From: CAZRHH01 sp964599885
Lineage (GTDB): Bacteria > Chloroflexota > Dehalococcoidia > DSTF01 > JACRBR01
Reading direction: 5' to 3'
DNA length: 64,000 bases
Assembly: GCA_964599885.1 (NCBI GenBank)
Contig: CAZRHH010000012.1
Location: forward strand, 1-64,000
Below, one piece after another: positions 57,868 through 64,000 of the stretch; within the stretch, counting starts at the first letter, position 1; the number at the start of each line of letters is the position of its first letter. The translations under genes were made by a program, and so were the position numbers. The notes below the pieces were generated by a model. It saw only the letters and a list, made by a program, of their open reading frames with translations. It ran no database searches and was not told the DNA's origin.

Positions 57868-59229
57868 ATGATTACAGCGAAGGAACTGGCAACCGCGTTG
57901 CGCCCCGCGCTGCTGCGCGCCCCATCCGTGGGGCCGATGAGCTTCCGGCGCGCCGTCGTCGACTCGCGCAAGGCGCGCAAGGGCGACATCTTCGTCGCGC
58001 TCAAAGGCGAGTTCGCCGACGGCCACGATTTCGTCGAGCACGCGGCCGAGCGCGGTGCCACCGGGGCGATCGTCGAACGCGAAGTCGACTCCGAGATCGC
58101 GCAGTACGTCGTCCCCGACGCGCTGAAGGCGCTGCAAAGCCTCGCCTACCACCGCCGCGAAGCGCGCCCCAAGCTCAAAGTGATCGCCGTCACCGGCAGC
58201 GTCGGCAAAACGACGACGAAAGAACTCACCGCCGCCGTGCTCGCCACGCGCTACAGCGTGCTCCGCAACGAGGGCAACCTCAACAGCGAGATCGGCCTGC
58301 CGATGGTGCTGCTCGAAGCGACGCTGCGTCATCGCCGCGCCGTGCTCGAAATGGGCATGTGGGCGAAGGGCGAGATCGCGTTGCTCGCCGGCATCGCTCA
58401 GCCGGACGTCGGCATCGTCACGAACGTCGGGCCGTCGCACATGGAGCGCCTCGGCAGCATCGAAGCGATCGCCGACGCCAAGGCCGAACTCGTGGAAGCG
58501 CTGACCGAAGACGGCGTCGCCGTCCTCAACGCCGACGACCCGCTTGTCGCGGCGATGGAGCAGCGCACGCAGGCCAGCATCATCACGTTCGGACTCTCCG
58601 AGACCGCCGACGTGCGCGCGGTCGAGATTGAGAGTCACGGACTCGCCGGCGTCAACTTTGTGCTGAAGCACGGCGACGACACGGCTCCCGTCTACTCGCG
58701 CCTGCCCGGCCGCGCGATGATTCACAACGCGCTCGCCGCTGCCGCCACCGCGCTCGTCGAGGGCCTCGAACTCGACGAGATCGCCGTCGCGCTCAGCGAA
58801 GCGCAGATCCCGACGCGGCTCAGCGCACACCCCGGCATCAACGGCTCGCTGATCATCGATGACACGTACAACGCGAGCCCGGCGTCGATGCACGCCGCGC
58901 TCGACCTGCTCGGCGAGGTGCCCGGCCACAAGTTCGCCGTGCTGGGCGACATGCGCGAACTCGGCGCGGCCGAAGCCGATGGTCACCGAGAGGTCGGCCG
59001 TTACGCGGCATCAATCGCGGACACGATCTACGCCGTGGGTGACCTCGGTCGCTGGATTGGCGACGCGGCGATCGCTGCCGGCCACGGTAACGTCCACATC
59101 GTCGCCGACAAGTCGGAGATCGCGCCGATGATCGCGCCGCAGCTCGGCGTCGGCGACGTCGTGCTGCTCAAAGCGTCGCGCGCGCTCGCGCTCGAGACGC
59201 TGCTGGCCGACCTGACGGAGGGCGCATGA
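57868..59229 (+). CDS. murF: UDP-MurNAc-tripeptide:D-Ala-D-Ala ligase MurF
   Basis: A 453-aa Mur ligase. N-terminal domain with VDSRKARKGDIFVALKGE, central ATP-binding loop VTGSVGKTTTKEL, NEGNLNSEIGLP (the MurF NxNNxxGxP-like motif), C-terminal IDDTYNASPASMHAAL and VLGDMRELG. NxxYNASP and GDMxELG distinguish MurF from MurE. It adds D-Ala-D-Ala to the stem peptide. The ATG at 57868 is used; upstream in-frame sequence falls in the repeat. The stop overlaps mraY (ATGA). Confidence 0.93.
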   Translation: MITAKELATALRPALLRAPSVGPMSFRRAVVDSRKARKGDIFVALKGEFADGHDFVEHAAERGATGAIVEREVDSEIAQYVVPDALKALQSLAYHRREARPKLKVIAVTGSVGKTTTKELTAAVLATRYSVLRNEGNLNSEIGLPMVLLEATLRHRRAVLEMGMWAKGEIALLAGIAQPDVGIVTNVGPSHMERLGSIEAIADAKAELVEALTEDGVAVLNADDPLVAAMEQRTQASIITFGLSETADVRAVEIESHGLAGVNFVLKHGDDTAPVYSRLPGRAMIHNALAAAATALVEGLELDEIAVALSEAQIPTRLSAHPGINGSLIIDDTYNASPASMHAALDLLGEVPGHKFAVLGDMRELGAAEADGHREVGRYAASIADTIYAVGDLGRWIGDAAIAAGHGNVHIVADKSEIAPMIAPQLGVGDVVLLKASRALALETLLADLTEGA

Positions 59230-60197
59230 CGTACGCGCTCCTCTCCGGCGTCGCGGCCGCGTTCGTCGCGGGCATCATCGGCGTACCGTTCCTCGCGTTT
59301 CTGCGCGAGAAGAAGCTCGGCAAAGCGATCAGCACTGATGGTCCGGAGTCGCACATGTCGAAGGCCGGCACGCCGACGTTCGGCGGACTGCTGATCGTCG
59401 GTGTCGCGATCGCCATGTCGTTGCTGCTCGCCGTCCCGAAGGACGCCGACATCCTGCTGCCGATCGCCGTCGCCGCCATCATGCTTGGCATCGGCTTCTA
59501 CGACGATCTCGGCACACTGATCGATCGGGAGACGCGCGAAGCGCACGACCGCACCGGCATGCTGCTCAAACTCGCGGGCTTCGCCGGCGTCGCTATCGTC
59601 GCCGCGTACCTGCTCTACGACCCGCTCGACGCGCCGCGCATGTTCGTGCCTGGCGACGGCCACTACGACATCGGCATCATCTACATCGCGATCGCCTTCG
59701 CCGTGATCGTCGCAACCACGGCTGCGCTCGGCGTCACCGACGGCCTCGACATGCTGGCCGGCAGCACGACCGCCGCGGCCTTCACCGCATACGGAGTCAT
59801 CGCACTCATGCAGGGCCAGGAAGCGCTCGCCACGTTCTGCTTCGTCATGGTCGGCGCGCTCATGGGCTTTCTCTGGCACAACGCCTATCCCGCGCGCATC
59901 TTCATGGGCGACAGCGGCTCCCTGCCGCTCGGCGCTGTGCTCGGCGTCGTCGCGTTGCAAAGCGGCTGGTGGCTGCTACTGCCGATCATCGGCGCCGTCT
60001 TCGTCGCCGAAGCGGCATCAGACATCATCCAGATCGGCTACTTCCGCGCGACGGGCGGCAAGCGCTTCTTCCGCATGGCGCCGCTCCACATTCACTTCGA
60101 AAAGCTCGGGCTGCCGGAGACGCAGATCACGGTGCGCTTCTTTCTGCTGACGGTCGCCGGCGCGCTGGTGGGGATCGCGCTCGCGGCGCTCGATTAG
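59226..60197 (+). CDS. mraY: Phospho-MurNAc-pentapeptide transferase MraY
   Basis: A 323-aa enzyme with ~10 helices. SHMSKAGTPTFGGLL, GFYDDLGTLI (the Asp pair), TDGLDMLAGS (NDGxDGLA in most), GDSGSLPLGA and PLHIHFEKLGLPE. The last motif has HIH where HHH is usual. It transfers P-MurNAc-pentapeptide to undecaprenyl phosphate, making lipid I. It overlaps murF by 4 bp. Confidence 0.94.
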   Translation: MTYALLSGVAAAFVAGIIGVPFLAFLREKKLGKAISTDGPESHMSKAGTPTFGGLLIVGVAIAMSLLLAVPKDADILLPIAVAAIMLGIGFYDDLGTLIDRETREAHDRTGMLLKLAGFAGVAIVAAYLLYDPLDAPRMFVPGDGHYDIGIIYIAIAFAVIVATTAALGVTDGLDMLAGSTTAAAFTAYGVIALMQGQEALATFCFVMVGALMGFLWHNAYPARIFMGDSGSLPLGAVLGVVALQSGWWLLLPIIGAVFVAEAASDIIQIGYFRATGGKRFFRMAPLHIHFEKLGLPETQITVRFFLLTVAGALVGIALAALD

Positions 60198-60255
60198 GCC
60201 CCGCGTCCAGAAGGATTGCAAGCCGAGCGTATTGACAAAGATATGATAAGGTGCT

Positions 60256-61656
60256 ATGACTGGTAAACGAGACTTCCTGGTGGGGAAACGGGTGACCGTT
60301 ATCGGTCTCGGCGTTGAAGGCGTGGACGTGGCCCGGTACGCGGCAACTCATGGCGCCGCAGCCGTCACCGTTCTCGACTCGAAGCCTCCCGAAGCCCTCG
60401 CCGAACGCATCGACCAGCTTCGGGGGCTTCCCATCTCCTACACACTCGCCCCGCAACGACTAGAAGACGCCGCAACTAGCGACATCGTCTTCGCATCCCA
60501 GGGCGTCCCCGGCACCCATCCCCTGCTCATGGATGCCGGGTCTCGCGGCGTCTCCATCAGCTCGATGACGCGCGCGTTCATGGAACTCTGCCCCGGGCCG
60601 ACGATCGGCATCACGGGCAGCAGCGGCAAGACGACCACGACGAGCCTCGTCGCGCACATCTTCGCCACGGAAGGCCGCGCCTACCGCGCCGGCGGCAACA
60701 TCGGCATCGGCCTGCTCGGCCTGCTCGACGGCATGGACGAGCACATGTGGGCCGTTATGGAAATCAGCCACACGCAACTCGCGCTGACCGACCGGAGCCC
60801 GCACATCGCCGCCCTGCTCAACGTCACGCCGAACCATCTCGATCACTTCTCCTGGGACGAATACGTCGCCCTCAAGCAGAAGATCGTCCGCTACCAGACG
60901 GCGGATGATTATGTCGTGCTGAATCTCGACGACGAGATCGCGGCTGCGACAGCCGAACTTACGCCAGCGCGCGTCTCGCACTTCTCGCGCGAGAAGGCCA
61001 TCCCCGGCGATGGCGCCTTCGTCCGCGACGGTGCGATCTTCATCCGCTCCGACAGCGTCGAGGAGATGGCACTGCCCGTCGCCGAGATCCCGCTGCGCGG
61101 CGCGCACAACGTGGAGAACGTCCTCGCCGCCGCCGCGATCGCCGCCGTCGCCGGTGTGAGTACGGAGACAATCGCGGACGCCGTGCGCACATTCGAAGCC
61201 GTGCCGCACCGGCTCGAATTGGTCGCCGAGATCGATGGCGTGCGTTACGTCAACGACAGCATCGCGTCCACGCCCGAGCGCACGCTCGCCGGCATCCGTT
61301 CCTTTAGCGAACCGCTGGTGTTGCTGCTCGGCGGCAAGGACAAGGATCTGCCGAAAGACGAACTCGCGCAGGAAGCGCTTCAGCGCTGCACGAGCATCGT
61401 CTTCTTCGGCGCCGATGGCCCGCTGCTCGAAGCCACGGTCGAAGCCAACGCCTCCTCGGTGCCGTTTGAGGAGCGCCCGACGCTTGCACGCGTTACGACG
61501 CTCGCCGAAGCCGTCCGAGAGGCCCGGCGCATCGCCGAACCGGGCGATGTCGTACTGCTCTCGCCCGCCGGCACCAGCTTCGATGCCTACAACAACTTTG
61601 AAGAGCGCGGCGAAGAGTTCCGCCGCCTCGTGCGCGCGATCGCGGAGGAGCGCTGA
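60256..61656 (+). CDS. murD: UDP-MurNAc-L-alanine:D-glutamate ligase MurD
   Basis: A 466-aa Mur ligase. Rossmann-like N-terminal domain (VTVIGLGVEGVDVARY), P-loop GITGSSGKTTTTSL, NVTPNHLDHF, and C-terminal NDSIASTPERTLAGIRSF and LLLGGKDKDLP. These match MurD rather than other Mur ligases. It adds D-Glu to UDP-MurNAc-L-Ala. A local TATGAT box (60242-60247), 8 nt before the ATG, and a TTGACA at 60232 suggest an internal promoter after the 58-bp gap following mraY. Confidence 0.94.
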   Translation: MTGKRDFLVGKRVTVIGLGVEGVDVARYAATHGAAAVTVLDSKPPEALAERIDQLRGLPISYTLAPQRLEDAATSDIVFASQGVPGTHPLLMDAGSRGVSISSMTRAFMELCPGPTIGITGSSGKTTTTSLVAHIFATEGRAYRAGGNIGIGLLGLLDGMDEHMWAVMEISHTQLALTDRSPHIAALLNVTPNHLDHFSWDEYVALKQKIVRYQTADDYVVLNLDDEIAAATAELTPARVSHFSREKAIPGDGAFVRDGAIFIRSDSVEEMALPVAEIPLRGAHNVENVLAAAAIAAVAGVSTETIADAVRTFEAVPHRLELVAEIDGVRYVNDSIASTPERTLAGIRSFSEPLVLLLGGKDKDLPKDELAQEALQRCTSIVFFGADGPLLEATVEANASSVPFEERPTLARVTTLAEAVREARRIAEPGDVVLLSPAGTSFDAYNNFEERGEEFRRLVRAIAEER

Positions 61657-62903
61657 TGGCCGTCACGGCGCACCCCGCGCGTCTCCGCTCCGGGACGCCC
61701 GACTACTGGATCATGCTCGCCGTTGGCGTGCTGTGCGTGATCGGGGTGCTCGCGGTCTACAGCTCGAGCTTCGCGCTCGGCCTGCTCGAGTTCGGCGACG
61801 CCAACTACTTCGTCTACCGCCAGGTGTTCTTCGGGCTGATCGGCGCCGTCGCGATGTTCGTACTGATGAAGAGCGACTACCGCCAGCTCCGCCTGATCAG
61901 CCCGCTGCTGATGCTCGCGGCGATCTTCGGGCTCGTCGCGGTGCTGATGCCGGGCATCGGCTACGAGCGCAACGGCGCAACCCGCTGGGTCTATCTCGGC
62001 GGTCCGATTCCTCCGCTGCAGCCGTCCGAGTTCGCGAAGCTGGCGCTGATCATCTACGTCTCCGCGTGGCTCGCCGGCCGCGGCGAGAACGTGAAGGAAT
62101 TCTGGACCGGCTTCTTCCCGTTCGTCATGCTCGTCGGCGTCGTCGCCGGGCTCGTCATGCTGCAACCGGATCTCGGCACGACGATCGTCATCGTCCTCAC
62201 CACCCTGACGCTGATGTTCGTCGCCGGCGCGTCGCTCACGCACGTCATGGCGTTCGGCGGCATCGGCAGCGTCGTCGCCTCGATGCTCGTCCTCACGGGC
62301 GGCTATCGGACGGACCGCATCTTCGCGTTCTTCAACGCCGAAGACGATCCGAGCGACCGCGGCTTCCAGACGCTGCAAATGCTCATCGCGCTCGGCAGCG
62401 GCGGCTTCAGCGGCCTCGGCCTCGGCGCCAGCCGCCAGAAATTCTTCTACATACCCGGCGCTCACACCGATGGCATCTTCGCCATCATCGGCGAGGAGAT
62501 GGGCTTCATCGGCTGCGCAGCCGTGTTGCTGCTGTTCGGCGTCGTCATCGCGCGCGGCTTCCGGGTCATGGTTCGCGCCCGCGACGACTTCGGCTCGCTG
62601 CTCGCCGTCGGCATCGTCTCCTGGATCGGCTTTCAAGCGATCATCAACATCGGCGGCATCACACGCACGATGCCCCTGACCGGCATCCCGCTCCCGTTCC
62701 TCAGCTACGGCGGCTCTTCGCTAATGACGATGCTTGCCGCCGTCGGCATCCTGCTCAGCGTCTCACGCTACGGCGTCGACCAGAAGTCGCTCGCTAAGAA
62801 GCCCAAGCCCGTCGACGGCTCGGACAAGATCGTGCGGCCCGCGCGCAAGACGACGCGCGAAGTGCGGCGCACGAGCTGGCCCGAGCGGAAGGGAGCGCGG
62901 TGA
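61656..62903 (+). CDS. ftsW: Division SEDS peptidoglycan glycosyltransferase FtsW
   Basis: A 415-aa SEDS protein. MLAVGVLCVIGVLAVYSSS, GATRWVYLGGPIPPLQPSEF, MLQPDLGTTIVIVL, the AEDDPSDRGFQTLQMLIALG loop, GEEMGFIG and GIPLPFLSYGGSS. It polymerises septal glycan with FtsI. The last ~45 residues are a Lys/Arg-rich cytoplasmic tail. It starts in the TGATG overlap with murD. Confidence 0.94.
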   Translation: MAVTAHPARLRSGTPDYWIMLAVGVLCVIGVLAVYSSSFALGLLEFGDANYFVYRQVFFGLIGAVAMFVLMKSDYRQLRLISPLLMLAAIFGLVAVLMPGIGYERNGATRWVYLGGPIPPLQPSEFAKLALIIYVSAWLAGRGENVKEFWTGFFPFVMLVGVVAGLVMLQPDLGTTIVIVLTTLTLMFVAGASLTHVMAFGGIGSVVASMLVLTGGYRTDRIFAFFNAEDDPSDRGFQTLQMLIALGSGGFSGLGLGASRQKFFYIPGAHTDGIFAIIGEEMGFIGCAAVLLLFGVVIARGFRVMVRARDDFGSLLAVGIVSWIGFQAIINIGGITRTMPLTGIPLPFLSYGGSSLMTMLAAVGILLSVSRYGVDQKSLAKKPKPVDGSDKIVRPARKTTREVRRTSWPERKGAR

Positions 62904-63997
62904 AGGTGGTGCTTGCTGGCGGCGGCACAGGCGGGCACGTGTATCCGAGCATTGCGACCGCCCGCGCGCTCGAAGCCGAGATACGCGCCCGCGGCGGCAA
63001 ACTGACGATGCTCTACATCGGCGTCCGCGGCCGCATCGATGAGACGATCGTCCCGCGCGAGGGCATCGACTTCCGCGCCGTCTCCGCCGGCCCGATGCGT
63101 GTCGCGTCGCCACTCGTCTTCGCCCGCAACATGATGAAGCTCGCGCTCGGCGTCGTGCAGTCGCTGCGCATCCTGCGTGGCTTTAAGCCGGACGTCGTCT
63201 TCGCGACCGGCGGCTACGCCAGCGTGCCCGTCGGCGTTGCGGCGCGACTGCTGCGGCGGCCGCTCGTCGTCTACCTTCCGGACGTCACACCCGGCTGGGC
63301 CGTGCGTCTGCTCTCGCGGCTCGCCACCCGCATGGCGACGACCTCCGAGCGCGCACTCGCATACCTTCCCGCGAGCAAGACCGTCGTCGTCGGCTATCCC
63401 GTGCGCGGCGACTTCTGGAGCATCGATCGGGCGGCGGCGCGCGTGCGACTCGGCTTGCCCGCCGATGGCAAGTTGCTGCTCGTCACCGGCGCCAGCCTCG
63501 GCGCGCGCAAGATAAACGAAGCCGTCGTCGCCGCGCTGCCGGCGCTGCTCGCGCGCTGCGACGTGCTGCACCTCACGGGCGCCTCCGACGAAGTCTGGGC
63601 GCTCGAACAACGCGCGCTGCTCACCGCCGAGCAGCAGTCGCGCTATCACGTCCGCGGCTACACGGAAGACATGCCCGCCGCGATGATCGCCGCCGATCTC
63701 GTCGTCAGCCGCTCCGGCGCATCGACGCTCGGCGAACTGCCGGCCGCGGGCGCGCCGTCGATCCTCGTGCCCGGCGAATACGAAGGCTGGTCGCAGGCTC
63801 CGAACGCGGACTTCCTTGCCGAACAGGGCGCAGCCGTCGTACTCCGGAACGCCGAACTCGGCCGACTCGCCGAGACCGTACTCGCGCTGCTCGGCGACGA
63901 ACCGCGCCTCGCACGCATGTCCGCCGCCGCGCGGACGCTCGGCCGGCCCAACGCGGCGCGCGACCTCGCGCTGACGCTGATCGAGGTGGCGGCATGA
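62900..63997 (+). CDS. murG: UDP-GlcNAc:lipid I GlcNAc-transferase MurG
   Basis: A 365-aa GT28 enzyme from GTG 62900 (overlap of 4 bp with ftsW). LAGGGTGGHVYPSIATA at residues 4-20, FATGGYASVPVGVAAR, LLVTGASLGARKINEAV (where GGSxGA is usual; here GASLGA), and SRSGASTLGELPAAGAPSILVP. It adds GlcNAc to lipid I, making lipid II at the inner membrane face. Confidence 0.94.
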   Translation: MKVVLAGGGTGGHVYPSIATARALEAEIRARGGKLTMLYIGVRGRIDETIVPREGIDFRAVSAGPMRVASPLVFARNMMKLALGVVQSLRILRGFKPDVVFATGGYASVPVGVAARLLRRPLVVYLPDVTPGWAVRLLSRLATRMATTSERALAYLPASKTVVVGYPVRGDFWSIDRAAARVRLGLPADGKLLLVTGASLGARKINEAVVAALPALLARCDVLHLTGASDEVWALEQRALLTAEQQSRYHVRGYTEDMPAAMIAADLVVSRSGASTLGELPAAGAPSILVPGEYEGWSQAPNADFLAEQGAAVVLRNAELGRLAETVLALLGDEPRLARMSAAARTLGRPNAARDLALTLIEVAA

Positions 63998-64000
63998 CAC
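63994..64000 (+). CDS. Start of the next dcw gene (two codons visible)
   Basis: An ATG at 63994 overlaps the murG stop (ATGA), the same coupling used by the neighbouring genes. Only ATG-ACA-C is inside the window. In this gene order murC is the usual next gene, but nothing here proves it. Confidence 0.4.

Overview
The window is high-GC bacterial DNA, densely packed with genes and without rRNA, CRISPR arrays, transposases or phage genes. The best guess is an aerobic, heterotrophic member of the Chloroflexota (Dehalococcoidia-like). The reasons are a very large DUF2298 (Chlor_Arch_YYY) membrane protein fused to a GT39-type half, an SCO7613-type giant membrane protein, a long-form RmlA, and a cell-wall cluster of Gram-positive layout. 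This assignment is inferred from family content; no marker phylogeny was run.

Layout. 1-2.6 kb: tig-clpP-clpX on the minus strand. 2.8-7.5 kb: a GNAT-like gene and a peptide/nickel-type ABC importer (binding protein, DppB, DppC, no ATPases) with a ~99-bp tandem duplication of the dppB start. 7.6-15.7 kb: a surface-glycan block (flippase-like protein, GT4 glycosyltransferase, methyltransferase, 1619-aa GT39/DUF2298 fusion). 15.9-18.9 kb: orphan HicB-like gene, then ffh-rpsP-khpA-rimM. 18.9-24.1 kb: a proteasome-like Ntn-hydrolase candidate, a tiny conserved protein and a giant zinc-ribbon membrane protein. 24.2-27.7 kb: tRNA-Ala, lepB, and an ECF sigma / anti-sigma / SIMPL operon. 28-30.5 kb: dnaJ, two degenerate receiver-domain proteins, tRNA-Lys. 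30.8-35.4 kb: small zinc protein, DUF2171 protein, orphan NuoB, DUF3105 protein, alpha/beta hydrolase, a 70-aa protein, tRNA-Asn. 35.4-46.3 kb: YCF48/BNR-repeat surface protein, acyl-CoA ligase, hydrolase, acyl-CoA dehydrogenase, GH29 fucosidase, RmlA and RmlB, D-threonine-aldolase-like enzyme. 46.4-53.9 kb: plsY, then on the minus strand mogA, mreC, mreD, mrdA, rodA, a second flippase-like protein and a lipoprotein. 54-64 kb: the division/cell-wall cluster mraZ-rsmH-ftsL-ftsI-murF-mraY-murD-ftsW-murG with a MraZ operator but no murE.

How it fits together. The right third makes and shapes peptidoglycan: elongation (MreCD-PBP2-RodA) and division plus precursor genes (dcw) face each other divergently. 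The two glycosylation blocks (7.6-15.7 kb and 43-45 kb) could feed cell-surface polymers. Ffh, LepB and the trigger factor/ClpXP set cover protein export and quality control.

Most unusual content: (1) a 360-aa protein whose Thr2, Asp18 and Lys34 fall on the proteasome Thr1/Asp17/Lys33 catalytic positions once Met1 is removed; (2) two tandem receiver paralogues that both lost the phospho-Asp (Asn instead) and the conserved Lys; (3) a recurring promoter layout with a -10 box 3-11 nt before the start codon, implying leaderless mRNAs; (4) two intergenic repeat textures, period-7 word repeats often in inverted pairs and short palindromes with a CTRAAG-type core.
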